From positions 1 to 52,376 of the forward strand of contig VGVR01000023.1 in assembly GCA_016873995.1 (NCBI GenBank): a stretch of DNA of 52,376 nucleotides. Direction: 5' to 3'. The translations under genes were made by a program, and so were the position numbers. The notes beneath the pieces are model-generated. The model did not search any database. It worked only from the letters and a program-made list of their open reading frames with translations, and was not told where the DNA came from. The DNA comes from Gemmatimonadota bacterium. GTDB lineage: Bacteria > Gemmatimonadota > Gemmatimonadetes > Longimicrobiales > Gaopeijiaceae. Below are positions 38,102 through 46,778 of this stretch, in pieces (the first letter of the stretch is position 1; each line of letters opens with the position of its first letter).

Positions 38102-38734
38102 TTACACGCTGCGAGCGAGCTCGGCAGCTCGCATCGCGCAGTTGAGGATCTTGTCGTAGTCGGCGCAGCGGCAGAGGTTGCCCGACAGAGCGACCCTGGC
38201 CTCCTCGCGCGTGACGTTGGGATTGTTCGCGACCATCGCCGTCATGCTCATCACGAAGCCGGGGGCGCAGAACGCGCACTGGAACCCGCCCTCGTCCATG
38301 ACGGCCTGCTGCACCACGGAGAGCTCGCCCGTGTCGGCGTTCTCGAGGCCCTCGATCGTGGTGACCGAGCGCCCGCGCAGCTGGTGCGTGAGGATCGAGC
38401 ACGAGTACTGGTTCACGCCATCGACCAGCACCGTACACGCGCCGCACTCGGCACGGTCGCACCCCAGCTTGGTGCCCGTGAGGTTGAGCTTGTAGCGCAG
38501 CGTCATCGCCAACGTCTCGTTGGGAAGTACGTCGACCCTGCGCTCCTGCCCATTCACGGTGAGCGTCAGCAGACGCTCGGTCGTGGACTGGAGGGTGGCG
38601 GCACCGAGGATGTTCGGTCCCCTGAACAGATAGTTCGCGGAGGAGACCGTGGCCCCCGTCGCGATCACGCCCTTGATGAAGGTGCGCCTGGAGTACTTCT
38701 TCTCCAGGACACCTACGGATTCGACATCGTGCAT
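38102..38734 (-). CDS. [2Fe-2S] subunit with Tat signal, xanthine-dehydrogenase family
   Basis: A 210-residue small subunit starting at ATG 38734. The twin-arginine motif SRRTFIKG (15-22) and a hydrophobic stretch follow the start, so the folded complex is probably moved to the periplasm. Cys92, 97, 100 and 112 (GCDRAECGACTVL) hold the plant-type cluster; Cys153, 156, 188 and 190 (CAFC, LCRC) hold the second. This is the order and spacing of PaoA and isoquinoline oxidoreductase small subunits. It is the first gene of the four-gene operon; the molybdenum subunit follows after 15 bases. It ends in TAA. Confidence 0.93.
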   Translation of the reverse strand: MHDVESVGVLEKKYSRRTFIKGVIATGATVSSANYLFRGPNILGAATLQSTTERLLTLTVNGQERRVDVLPNETLAMTLRYKLNLTGTKLGCDRAECGACTVLVDGVNQYSCSILTHQLRGRSVTTIEGLENADTGELSVVQQAVMDEGGFQCAFCAPGFVMSMTAMVANNPNVTREEARVALSGNLCRCADYDKILNCAMRAAELARSV

Positions 38735-38781
38735 CGAGCAGCTCCTCCGTCTGAGGCACCTAGGATCTGGCCAAAATAGGG

Positions 38782-39819
38782 ATGGCGGCCCGACTTGGCG
38801 AGTCCTGTCTTCGTGACTGCCCGGTGAACGGAAGATGGGCGGTCGTATTGGTTCTGGTGGCGTTTGGGGCGCCGGACCCGGGGGCGTCACAGCAGCCTCC
38901 TTACGGACCTCTGACGTGGGAGGAGGGCTCGCCCCTCCAGCGGCTCGCGCTCGCCCCGCCCTTCGAGCGAGCCGACCCGGTGGGCGCCGGCGTGGTTTCA
39001 GCCGACCTCTGGCTCGGCTACTCCAACATCTTCGAGCAGGATTCGAGCGCCACCCACCAAGTCTTCCTCGATACCGAGCGGCTGCTCACGGCTCTCACAG
39101 TCCGTTGGGGCGCCGCCGAGCGCGTGGAGCTGGGGGGACGCGTGACCCTAGAAACCACGGGAGGCGGCATCCTCGACGGGTTCGTGCACTGGTATCACGA
39201 AGCCCTCGGCTTCGGGCAGGCGAACCGGGACCGCTTCCCACAGGACGGATACAGCCAAGAGCTCTCCGACGGGGGCCCGGACCTGCTCCTGGACATCCCC
39301 CGGCGGACGCTCGGCGTCGAGGACGTGCAGGTCTTCGGAACGTGGCTGCTCGCCCGTGGGGCAGACGGACGGGGCGCCCTGAGCCTGAGAGGCACGCTGC
39401 GGGCGCCGGTAGCCACGAACACCGTCGGCACGGAGAGGGCAGACGGTGCCCTGCTGGCGCTCGCTCGCGTGCCGGCGGGTGCCTGGTACCTGCACGGCAT
39501 GCTCGGCGCCGGCGCGGTGCGGGCCTCGCCCGAGCTCGACGGCGTGCTCCGCTCGTGGAGCGGCTTCTTCGGCGTGGCGGTAGAACGGTCACTCGGCGCG
39601 CACGTCGCGGCGGTCGCGCAGGTCCAGCTCGCCTCGCCACTGCTCGCTGGCTTCGACCACCGCGAGCTCGACTGGCCCGCGAGCAACCTCGTGCTCGGGC
39701 TCGCGGGGGCGTGGCGTGAGGGGTGGAGCTGGGACGCGAGCTTCCAGGAGGACGTGCCGGCCGACACGCCGGCGATCGATTTCACGCTGTCGGTGCGGGT
39801 GAGCCGGAGGTGGCGGTGA
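38782..39819 (+). CDS. DUF3187-like exported beta-rich protein
   Basis: A 345-residue protein, probably an outer-membrane beta barrel. From ATG 38782 the hydrophobic signal (WAVVLVLVAFGAPDPGAS) is preceded by 18 residues; GTG 38824 would give a tidier signal peptide. Alternating strands (ADLWLGYSNIFEQDSS, RWGAAERVELGGRVTL, WYLHGMLGAGAVRA) and the ending DFTLSVRVSRRWR are typical of outer-membrane proteins. The early sequence and length fit DUF3187. It runs divergently from the molybdenum hydroxylase operon with 47 bases between starts. Confidence 0.72.
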   Translation: MAARLGESCLRDCPVNGRWAVVLVLVAFGAPDPGASQQPPYGPLTWEEGSPLQRLALAPPFERADPVGAGVVSADLWLGYSNIFEQDSSATHQVFLDTERLLTALTVRWGAAERVELGGRVTLETTGGGILDGFVHWYHEALGFGQANRDRFPQDGYSQELSDGGPDLLLDIPRRTLGVEDVQVFGTWLLARGADGRGALSLRGTLRAPVATNTVGTERADGALLALARVPAGAWYLHGMLGAGAVRASPELDGVLRSWSGFFGVAVERSLGAHVAAVAQVQLASPLLAGFDHRELDWPASNLVLGLAGAWREGWSWDASFQEDVPADTPAIDFTLSVRVSRRWR

Positions 39820-40051
39820 CGCGAGGGGCGCCGGCCGAGGCTGGCGCTCGTCCGCATGGCGTCAGAGGACGCTGACGCGAGTCTCGCGCCTCACCTAGAG
39901 GTACGCCCGGGCGTCCAGGAGCACGGGGACCCCGCGTGCGACGTATTTGGGCGGGCTCCTGGCACGAACCTCGGCGGTCGTGCGAGCGTTGCCCATGCGT
40001 CGCGTGACGTAGGCCCTTTGTAACGACTGACCCCTGCCCCCCAGAGCCCCC
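39820..40051. other. Gap with an inverted repeat, no confident gene
   Basis: The 232 bases after the DUF3187-like gene hold an 8-bp inverted repeat, CCAGGAGC (39915-39922) with GCTCCTGG (39955-39962), enclosing a smaller GCACGGGG/CCCCGCGTGC stem. This may act as its terminator. A TTTGTAACGACTG at 40017-40029 might be promoter sequence for the cupin gene. A 73-codon minus-strand frame here has no supporting signal. Confidence 0.4.
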
Positions 40052-40378
40052 ATGCACCACCCCACCACGATTCGCCCGGAAGACCACGCCGTGTTCGGCC
40101 CGACGAAGATGGGCAAGGCCGCGCTCTTTCAGTCAGCGCGCTTGCTCGTCGGCCTCAACTGCTTCGAACCGGGGCAGGAGCACGGGCTCCACAGCCACGC
40201 CGGAATGGACAAGGTCTACCACGTGGTATCCGGACGGGGACGCTTCTTGCTGGCCGACCGCGAGCTCGACATGGAGGCGGGCACGATGCTCGTGGCTCCC
40301 GAGGGCGTCCCCCACGGGATCCGCAATACCGGGGCGGAGCGCCTCGTGGTTCTCGCGATCCTCGCGCCGTCGCCTTGA
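40052..40378 (+). CDS. Cupin-domain protein
   Basis: A 108-residue single-domain cupin. Motif 1 is HGLHSHAGMDKVYHVVSGRG (His and Glu-like metal site, with Asp in place of the usual Glu) and motif 2 is MLVAPEGVPHGIRNTG. Small cupins of this type bind a metal and serve as dioxygenases, isomerases or sensors; nothing shows which. It stands alone and ends 52 bases before the convergent SDR gene. Confidence 0.82.
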   Translation: MHHPTTIRPEDHAVFGPTKMGKAALFQSARLLVGLNCFEPGQEHGLHSHAGMDKVYHVVSGRGRFLLADRELDMEAGTMLVAPEGVPHGIRNTGAERLVVLAILAPSP

Positions 40379-40429
40379 CGGCACTCGTGCCGCCGCCGGG
40401 ACGGCACACGGTCCGTCTCCGGGACGGAC
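40379..40429. terminator. Paired hairpins between convergent genes
   Basis: CGGCAC/GTGCCG (40379-40392) and GTCCGTC-TCCGG-GACGGAC (40411-40429) are two perfect hairpins between the stops of the cupin and SDR genes. They may end transcription from both sides, though no T-runs are present. Confidence 0.5.
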
Positions 40430-40430
40430 G

Positions 40431-41339
40431 CTAGTTGAGCCCCACCAGCCGCAGGCTGAGCTCGTGCAGCCGGCGGCGCGCCTCGAGGTCGTACGCCTGC
40501 GCCTGCGCGCGTGCGTTGGTCGCCTGCCGCCAGTAGTTCCCGCTCCCCGCCAGCGGCGACATGATCACCTGCATGACCGGGTCGGCGCCCTCGTCGATCG
40601 TCGCCATGGGCGTGCCGCCGCGGTTGAGCACCATGCTGGTCGCCATGTAGATCGCGGGGTGGACCGCGTTGGCCGTGACGCCCGTGCCCTCGAGCTCCAC
40701 GGCCAGATCCATGGTCATCATGATCTGCGCCAGCTTGCTCTGGCCGTACGCCCGCGCGCCGTCGTAGGGGCCCCGCTCGAGCATGACGTTTTCGAAGTCG
40801 ATCGCGTTCTGCGCGGTCGACGTGATGCTGACGATGCGCGCCGGGGCGCTCTCGCGCAGGAGCGGCAGGAGCGTACGCGTGAGGTAGAAGTGCGAGAGGT
40901 AGTTCACGGCGAAGCGGAGCTCGTGCCCGTCTTGGCTCTCCTCGCGCGTCGCGCCGTCGGGCCCGCGCCCGATGCCGGCGTTGTTCACGAGCACGTCCAG
41001 ACGCGTGTAGTCGGCCAGCACCTTCGCGGCGAGTTGGCGCACGTTCGCGAGCGACGCGAAGTCCGCGATGATGAGGCTCGCCGAGCCCTCGGTCGACTGG
41101 ATCTCCTCGACTACCGCGCGTCCGCGCTCTTCGTTACGGCCGTGCACGATCACGTGATACCCAGCCGCACCGAGCCGAAGCGCGACATCGCGGCCGAGCC
41201 CATCGGTCGAGCCCGTGACGAGCGCCACGGGGCGGATGCCCGTATCGACCGCCTGGGCGGTCGCGGTTTCGCCGCTCACCAGCGCTGCAACCGACGCGAG
41301 GACGAGCGTGGCGAGCAAGGAGCGTGGGCGGATCGACAT
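40431..41339 (-). CDS. Short-chain dehydrogenase with a signal peptide
   Basis: A 302-residue SDR with the Rossmann motif TGSTDGLGRD, the NNAGIG motif and a catalytic Ser and YGQSK (Tyr-x-x-x-Lys). It resembles the retinol-dehydrogenase/WW-oxidoreductase group of SDRs. Unusually it opens with a standard signal peptide (RSLLATLVLASVAALVSG, then ETATAQA), implying export. ATG 41339 is chosen over 41354 because GAGG lies 7 bases upstream. The Sec route would have to deliver it unfolded, and a cofactor source outside is unclear. Confidence 0.85.
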   Translation of the reverse strand: MSIRPRSLLATLVLASVAALVSGETATAQAVDTGIRPVALVTGSTDGLGRDVALRLGAAGYHVIVHGRNEERGRAVVEEIQSTEGSASLIIADFASLANVRQLAAKVLADYTRLDVLVNNAGIGRGPDGATREESQDGHELRFAVNYLSHFYLTRTLLPLLRESAPARIVSITSTAQNAIDFENVMLERGPYDGARAYGQSKLAQIMMTMDLAVELEGTGVTANAVHPAIYMATSMVLNRGGTPMATIDEGADPVMQVIMSPLAGSGNYWRQATNARAQAQAYDLEARRRLHELSLRLVGLN

Positions 41340-41372
41340 CTTGGACCTCGGCATTCGGGTTCGCCTCGAAGA

Positions 41373-43361
41373 CTACTCCAGGTACGTATACCCCTGCAGG
41401 CTGTCGTCGAGGAAGCGTCGGAAGCTCGCGCCCTCCGCCAGCGTGAGCCGCTCCGCCTGGAGCGCACTCTCGAGGTCGTGGCGCAGCTGCACGCGCATCT
41501 CGTCGGGATCGAACTGCACGTACGAGAGCACCTCGCGCACCGTGTCCCCTTCGACCACCGTGTCGATACGCCAACGCCCGTCGGGCCCAACGGTCACGTG
41601 CACGGCGTGCGTGTCGCCGAGCAGGTTGTGCAGATCGCCCAGGGTCTCCTGGTACGCGCCAGTCAGGAAGAACGCGAGGTAGTAGGGCTTCTCGCCCCCG
41701 ACCCCGGGCTCCGACCCCGGCTCGGACTCGTGCAGCTCGAGCGTGGTCTTGGCCCCCCACTCGCCCGGGAACTGGTCGACCTTTCCGTCCGAGTCGCAGG
41801 TGATGTCCGCGAGGATGCCGCGGCGCGTCGGCTCCTCACCGAGCCGGTGGATCGGCATGACCGGGAAGAGCTGCTCGATACCCCACGAGTCGAGCAGCGA
41901 CTGGAAGATGCTCAGGTTCAGGAAGTAGAGATCCGCCAGCTGGTCCGGCAGGCTGCTCAGGTCTTCGGGCAGCTCGTCGCCGTAGGCGTCGAGCACCGCC
42001 TTCCCCATGGCCCAGTAGATCTCCTCGCAAGCGGCGCGCGCGTTCAGGTCCATGTAGCCGAGGCTGAACAGCGTCGTCGCCTCCGCGAGCGCGTGCTCGG
42101 CGTCGGCATACGCGCCGAGCAGGTCGTCGCCGTTGCGCTGATGATAGGCGTCGACGGCGTCGAGCAGGGGCTGCGGCGGCTGCTCCTGAGCGAGCGCCGC
42201 ATCGAGCAGCTTCTGGTCCGGGCGGCCCGGGAACACGCGGCTGCCGATGACCTCGCAGACCACCACGCTCGAGTGCGCGATGAGCGCGCGCCCCGACTCG
42301 CTCATGACGTTCGGGTGCGGCACGCCAGCCTCGTCGCAAATCGACTGTACGCGATAGAGCACGTCGGCCGCGTACTGCTCGAGCGTGTAGTTGATCGACG
42401 AGCCCGTGGCGGACTGGGTGCCGTCGTAGTCGACGCCGAGCCCGCCGCCGATGTCGATCGCCTCGATGGGCGCTCCTGCGCGGCGCAGCGCCACGTACAA
42501 GTGGGCGAGCTCGCTGACCATGGCCTTCACGGCGCGGATGTCGAACACCTGCGAGCCCATGTGACAGTGCAGCAGGTGGAACCCCGAGATCATGTCGTTG
42601 GCGCGGAGGTGATCCACCGAGTGCAGGATCTCACCTACCGTGAGACCGAACTTGCCCCGGTATCCGGAGGAGCCCGCCCACCGACCCACGCCCGCGGCGG
42701 CGAGTTTGGCGCGGATGCCGAAGCGCGGCACCACGTTGTGCGCGCGAGCGGACCTGCTGATGAGGTTCAGCTCGTGCGCCTGCTCGACCACCGGGATGAT
42801 GTTCCGCCCCATCTTGGCCGCGAGCGTGACGAGCTCGAGGTACTCGGCGTCCTTGAAGCCGTTACAGACGAGCGGCATCCCGTTCATGCCCTGTGTCAGC
42901 GCCAAGCCAGCGAGCAGCTCGGGCTTCGAGCCGACCTCGAGACCGAAGCCGAGGTCGTAGCCGAACGTACGGATCGCCTCGCAGACGTGCCGCTCCTGGT
43001 TCACCTTGATCGGGTAGAGGCAGTGGTACTTGCCTCGGTACCCCAGCTCCGCGATCGCCTTGTCGAAGACGCGGCGGATGTTTCCCATGCGATGCTGCAG
43101 GATCCCCGGGAAGCGCACGATGACCGGCGGGGTCAGATCACGTGCCGCGAGCCCTAGCGCCACATCATATAGATCGATGCACTTCGTCGGGTCCGTGTCG
43201 GGGTAGACGCCGAGCGTCCCCCGGGGCGTGACCCCGAAGTAGCCCGCGCCCCATTCCTCGACGCGATAGAGCTTCGCGGAGTCGTGCGGAGACCAGAGGT
43301 TGAGCTGGTCTTTGAGCGCCGATCGCGAGGGATCGATCCGGACCGCGGGTTTAGTTGTCAC
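41373..43361 (-). CDS. speA: Biosynthetic arginine decarboxylase
   Basis: A 662-residue fold III PLP enzyme that makes agmatine from arginine for polyamine synthesis. The PLP lysine is in HCLYPIKVNQ, the phosphate-binding glycines in DIGGGLGVDYDGT, and the C-terminal active-site Cys/Asp region follows near SLGYMDLNARAACEEIYWAM. Length matches SpeA (about 630-660). The GTG start at 43361 overlaps the end of the MBL gene by 11 bases, so the two are probably co-transcribed. The last residues are SLQGYTYLE. Confidence 0.96.
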   Translation of the reverse strand: MTTKPAVRIDPSRSALKDQLNLWSPHDSAKLYRVEEWGAGYFGVTPRGTLGVYPDTDPTKCIDLYDVALGLAARDLTPPVIVRFPGILQHRMGNIRRVFDKAIAELGYRGKYHCLYPIKVNQERHVCEAIRTFGYDLGFGLEVGSKPELLAGLALTQGMNGMPLVCNGFKDAEYLELVTLAAKMGRNIIPVVEQAHELNLISRSARAHNVVPRFGIRAKLAAAGVGRWAGSSGYRGKFGLTVGEILHSVDHLRANDMISGFHLLHCHMGSQVFDIRAVKAMVSELAHLYVALRRAGAPIEAIDIGGGLGVDYDGTQSATGSSINYTLEQYAADVLYRVQSICDEAGVPHPNVMSESGRALIAHSSVVVCEVIGSRVFPGRPDQKLLDAALAQEQPPQPLLDAVDAYHQRNGDDLLGAYADAEHALAEATTLFSLGYMDLNARAACEEIYWAMGKAVLDAYGDELPEDLSSLPDQLADLYFLNLSIFQSLLDSWGIEQLFPVMPIHRLGEEPTRRGILADITCDSDGKVDQFPGEWGAKTTLELHESEPGSEPGVGGEKPYYLAFFLTGAYQETLGDLHNLLGDTHAVHVTVGPDGRWRIDTVVEGDTVREVLSYVQFDPDEMRVQLRHDLESALQAERLTLAEGASFRRFLDDSLQGYTYLE

Positions 43362-44454
43362 CGAGCCCCGCTCTGGCGCACTCCGCCGCCACGGTGAGGT
43401 ACCGCCAGATGCTCTCTGGGCCCACTACATAAGGATGGGCTTCGCCCGGCCGACGCCGAGCCAGAGCCGGAAGCTTGACGGTCGACCCGTCGTAGCGCGT
43501 GTGGTTCGAGAGGATCACGTCCGCACCCCGCTGTGAGGCCAAGAGGCGGAGTCGCTCCGCCGAGGCGATGTACTCACGGAACCATCGGGCGTCGTCGCCC
43601 CTGCCCATGAAGTTGAACGCGGTGCCGCCGACGAGCACAGCCGTGTGCGGCGTGCCGTTGTCGGTCACCGGAATGAACGTCGAGATGGTGCCGGGTGTGT
43701 GCCCCGGCGTGGCCACGAGCTCGAGCGTCGTGTCACCCAAACGGAGCTCGTAGCCGTCCGTGGCTTCGATGTCCCGGCGTGGCTTCGGCCAGTCCCCACC
43801 CGTGGTCTCGAGCAGCTCCCAGTCGGGCGCCGACACGATCACGCGTGCCCGGAACTCGTCCTGCAGGTAACGCGCTCCGCCGGCGTGGTCGCTGTGTCCG
43901 TGGCTCACCACCACGTAGCGGATGTCGGCCGGGTTGAGACCGAGCTTCTGGAGGCCCTGCGTGACTTCCGCCTCGACCGAGTAGTCGAAGATGGGATCGA
44001 TGATGATGATCCCCTCCGATGTGGTCACCGCCCACGCCGAGTACTCGGTCTGCCCCACGTAGTAGAGGTTGTCGAAGACCTTCACCGGCGCCGCGTACCA
44101 CTCGGGCATTCCCCCGCCCAGCGGCGTGAGCCCGTCCGGCACGTCGCTGACCATCCCCTCGAGGAGTCCGCGTGCGCTCGGCGCCGCCTGCGTGCAGATG
44201 CGCAGGAGGAGCGGAAGGTGCTCGTTACCGGCCGCAGCGACCGCGGCCGCGACGTGGGACTCGACCGGGCCGAGCGGCGACTGCGTGTCGAGTTGGATCT
44301 GCGCGTCGAGTGGACCGAATCCGACCGCGACGGCGAGGCTCGTCAGGGCAGCGCCGGGGAGCGACGTCCCCGCCAGCCCAAGCCCGCGATGTCGCGCGTT
44401 CAGTTGTCGCGCGGCTGGGGTACGATGCGCATGTACGGCAGGGGCTGCTTCCAT
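43351..44454 (-). CDS. Exported metallo-beta-lactamase-fold hydrolase
   Basis: A 367-residue MBL-fold protein, close to the B3-like/SMB-related hydrolases. Zinc ligands are HGHSDH (VVSHGHSDHAGGARY), the His in ATPGHTPG and the His in LSNHTRYDG. A signal-like segment (SLPGAALTSLAVAVGFGP) lies near residue 31-48. The start is unclear: ATG 44454 lies 55 bases inside the peroxiredoxin gene, and only a CTG occurs right after that gene's stop. The substrate may be a lactam, lactone or thioester. It ends in TAA overlapping the speA start. Confidence 0.85.
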   Translation of the reverse strand: MEAAPAVHAHRTPAARQLNARHRGLGLAGTSLPGAALTSLAVAVGFGPLDAQIQLDTQSPLGPVESHVAAAVAAAGNEHLPLLLRICTQAAPSARGLLEGMVSDVPDGLTPLGGGMPEWYAAPVKVFDNLYYVGQTEYSAWAVTTSEGIIIIDPIFDYSVEAEVTQGLQKLGLNPADIRYVVVSHGHSDHAGGARYLQDEFRARVIVSAPDWELLETTGGDWPKPRRDIEATDGYELRLGDTTLELVATPGHTPGTISTFIPVTDNGTPHTAVLVGGTAFNFMGRGDDARWFREYIASAERLRLLASQRGADVILSNHTRYDGSTVKLPALARRRPGEAHPYVVGPESIWRYLTVAAECARAGLGDN

Positions 44455-45065
44455 CCACCGGGGAAGCGCTTCTTCGCTTCCTCGTCGGAGACCGCGGCCG
44501 TGATGATCACGTCGTCACCAGAGCGCCAGTCGGCGGGCGTCGCGAGCTGCTTCTTCGCCGTGAGCTGGAGCGAATCGAGCAGCCGCAGGATCTCCGCGAA
44601 GTTCCGCCCCGTGCTCATCGGGTACGTGATCGTCGCTTTGATCTTCTTGTCCGGCCCGATCACGAACACCGAGCGGGCCGTGGCGTTGTCCGCCGGCGTG
44701 CGGCCGACGGAGCTATCCCCCGCATCTCCGGGGAGCATGTCGTACTTCTTCACGATCTCGAGCGTGGGGTCGCCGATGAGCGGATAAGTCACCGCGTGGC
44801 CCTGCGTGGCCTGAATGTCCTTCGACCACTTGTGATGGTCGCTGACGCCGTCGACGCTGATCCCGATCACCTTGCAGTTGCGCGCGCGGAACTCGTCCTG
44901 CAGGCCGGCCACCGCGCCGAGCTCGGTGGTGCATACGGGCGTGAAGTCCTTCGGGTGCGAGAAGAGCACGGCCCAGCCGTCACCGATCCACTCGTGGAAG
45001 TCGACCTTCCCCTGCGTGGTCTCGGCCGTGAAGTTCGGCGCCGTCTGGTTGATGCGCAGCGACAT
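44400..45065 (-). CDS. Peroxiredoxin, Prx6/1-Cys type
   Basis: A 221-residue thiol peroxidase reducing hydrogen peroxide and organic peroxides. The peroxidatic Cys45 is in DFTPVCTTELG; the long C-terminal domain (about 165-221, ending PYMRIVPQPRDN) is that of Prx6-type enzymes. A strong AAAGGAGG ribosome site at 45073-45080 supports the ATG at 45065. It leads the MBL and speA genes on the same strand, so it may be first in that transcript. Confidence 0.95.
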   Translation of the reverse strand: MSLRINQTAPNFTAETTQGKVDFHEWIGDGWAVLFSHPKDFTPVCTTELGAVAGLQDEFRARNCKVIGISVDGVSDHHKWSKDIQATQGHAVTYPLIGDPTLEIVKKYDMLPGDAGDSSVGRTPADNATARSVFVIGPDKKIKATITYPMSTGRNFAEILRLLDSLQLTAKKQLATPADWRSGDDVIITAAVSDEEAKKRFPGGWKQPLPYMRIVPQPRDN

Positions 45066-45148
45066 GTGCGTCCTCCTTTATCTACTGCGGTGCGAATACT
45101 ACGGCCTCGCGCGCCGCAGTCCAGGGGTGTCCGCCCTCTCCCGAGTCG

Positions 45149-45661
45149 TCACCACTTGCCCGCGTACTCGGGTGAGTTGCCGGGAAGGGACGCGACGAGG
45201 TACTCCCGATGCAGCCGGTTGATCTGACGGATGTGGATGTGGTCGTGCGCGACCCAGGAGATCATCAGGTCGCCTGCGCGGATCGGACCGAAGCGCGGGT
45301 GCTGGTGCGCCTGCTCCCAGTTGGGTGCCTGGAGGCCGGCGAGCCAGGTCACGTTGTCGGCTCGACGCGCCAGGAAGCGCGCGAGCGACTCCGCGAGGTC
45401 GCGCTCGTTGTAGCGGCGCTCCACGGCCCATTTCTGCGGATCGATGCGTGGCCACTCGGCTTTAGGCCGGTGAAGCGTCAGGTCGAGGCGCGTGCGGAAG
45501 TCGTCGACTTCCTCGTCGGCGAGGTGGTTCACGACCTCCAGGATCGACCACTGGGCAGGCTCCGGCTTCCAGCGAGCCTGCTCGTCACCGACGCCCACCA
45601 CCAACGCCGCGAAGACGTCGGCGTTCGCGCTGAGGCGGGCGCCAAGGTCGTCGAGTCGCAC
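45149..45661 (-). CDS. DinB-family protein
   Basis: A 170-residue four-helix-bundle protein of the DinB/YfiT group. Metal-binding His residues are in ILEVVNHLADEEVDD and in SWVAHDHIHIRQINRLH, with the typical WKPEPAQWSILEV start. Such proteins are thiol-dependent transferases or of unknown function. The GTG start at 45661 is used. It stands 83 bases upstream of the peroxiredoxin on the same strand and might link to mycothiol/bacillithiol-type thiol chemistry, but nothing here shows that. Confidence 0.85.
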   Translation of the reverse strand: MRLDDLGARLSANADVFAALVVGVGDEQARWKPEPAQWSILEVVNHLADEEVDDFRTRLDLTLHRPKAEWPRIDPQKWAVERRYNERDLAESLARFLARRADNVTWLAGLQAPNWEQAHQHPRFGPIRAGDLMISWVAHDHIHIRQINRLHREYLVASLPGNSPEYAGKW

Positions 45662-45777
45662 GTCAGGTCACCGTCCTTCCCGTCGCGGCGGCCGCGGTCG
45701 GGGGCTGCGGTGCGGCGTGGCTGTCGGGGGCGCAGCCGCGATCGGCGGCGTGGCGGCCGAGTCCGTCGGTGCGCCCG

Positions 45778-46512
45778 CTAGTCCAGCCGTAGCGCCTCGC
45801 GGAGTTGCGCCGCGGTCAGTCCGCGCACGTAGACCGGAGTGCCGCGATCGAACTCGCGCGCGCGTGAGAGCGGTCCGACGATCACCGGATCGAAGCCCGA
45901 GTCGACCACGAGCTCGGCGGTCACGCGGACCGCCTCCGCATCGTCGGCCGCGATCGGCACGCCGATCTTCGGGTCCGGCCGGTGCGCCTCGCGCTCCATC
46001 TGCTGCGCGCTCATGCAGTTGAACGCGCGCACCAGCCGCACGCCCGGGAGGTACTCGGCCGAGGCCACGCCCGTGCCGCGCGCAATCGCGTCGTCCGCCA
46101 TCGGACCGTCGCGATCGGCGCGCGGGTTGCCGCAGTCGATCACGATCTTGCCCGCCATCAGCGCCGCGTAGTCGCGCCCCACCTGCGGGAGGGCGCCGTA
46201 CGGAACGGCGATCAGGACCACCTGCCCGAACTCGGCCGCTTCTTGGGGATATCCCGCCCGAGCGCGCGAGCCCGCCGCGCCCACCAGCTCCGTCAGCTCC
46301 TGCGGGTTGCGGGAGCTGAACAGGATCTCATGGCCCGCGCGCGCCCATTGGAGTCCCGTAGCGCCGCCCATCGCTCCCGAGCCGATGATGCCGATGCGCA
46401 TCGAGCCACGTGCGGCGGCGAGACGCTCGGGGAGCGCGGCGGCGAGCGACAGTCCGGCGGCTGCGGCCCCGGCGGTCACGATGAAGTCGCGGCGAGATAC
46501 GTGGCTCGTCAT
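45778..46512 (-). CDS. F420-reductase-like NAD(P)-binding protein with Tat signal
   Basis: A 244-residue protein from ATG 46512. The Tat signal is SRRDFIVTAGAAAAGLSLAA, followed by a Rossmann domain starting MRIGIIGSGAMGGATGLQWA near residue 38. The fold matches NADP oxidoreductases of the F420-dependent group (VLIAVPYGALPQV, KIVIDCGNP). The Tat route would let it be exported with its cofactor already bound. Its substrate is unknown. An in-frame extension upstream is not credible. Ends in TAG. Confidence 0.85.
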   Translation of the reverse strand: MTSHVSRRDFIVTAGAAAAGLSLAAALPERLAAARGSMRIGIIGSGAMGGATGLQWARAGHEILFSSRNPQELTELVGAAGSRARAGYPQEAAEFGQVVLIAVPYGALPQVGRDYAALMAGKIVIDCGNPRADRDGPMADDAIARGTGVASAEYLPGVRLVRAFNCMSAQQMEREAHRPDPKIGVPIAADDAEAVRVTAELVVDSGFDPVIVGPLSRAREFDRGTPVYVRGLTAAQLREALRLD

Positions 46513-46778
46513 GTCTGGTAACTCCGGAGGCTGGGGTCTGCGCGACCGCGCGTTGTACGTATCGAATACACGTGGCACCGTCAAAGCGTTGCGGCGACCT
46601 GGCGCATCCGACGCCGCAGCTCCTCGTTCGGGAGGCGTCCGCCCTCGCCCCGATTCTGCGGCGTGTCGGAGGGGCCTGGCGCGGCCCCGACTGGTCGTTT
46701 GACTGCCGCATCGCGCCATCAGTACTCTTCACGCGCTTGGCCCCAGAGTGCCCCCCACCCGAGGTTTCGACAGCGCAC
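46513..46778. other. Divergent promoter region
   Basis: The 266 bases between the divergent genes should hold promoters both ways. To the right, TTGACT (46699-46704) with TACTCT 18 bases on (46723-46728) is a weak sigma-70-like match. To the left, TTGACG (minus 46584-46579) has no convincing -10 partner. Frames crossing the gap look like shadows. Confidence 0.35.

Noticed and set aside
35693..38734. Form I carbon monoxide dehydrogenase
   Set aside because: The active-site loop AYRCSFR is missing from the large subunit, and the extra Cys in the FAD subunit are of the HcrB/PaoB type.
34748..38779. A 1343-codon open frame on the plus strand across the molybdenum hydroxylase operon
   Set aside because: It is antisense to four well-recognised genes. 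Long shadow frames are expected in GC-rich DNA, and its product is rich in Arg, His and Asp with no domain.
39895..40116. A 73-codon minus-strand frame between the DUF3187-like and cupin genes
   Set aside because: No ribosome site, overlaps the cupin start, and no recognisable sequence apart from a vaguely protein-like end.
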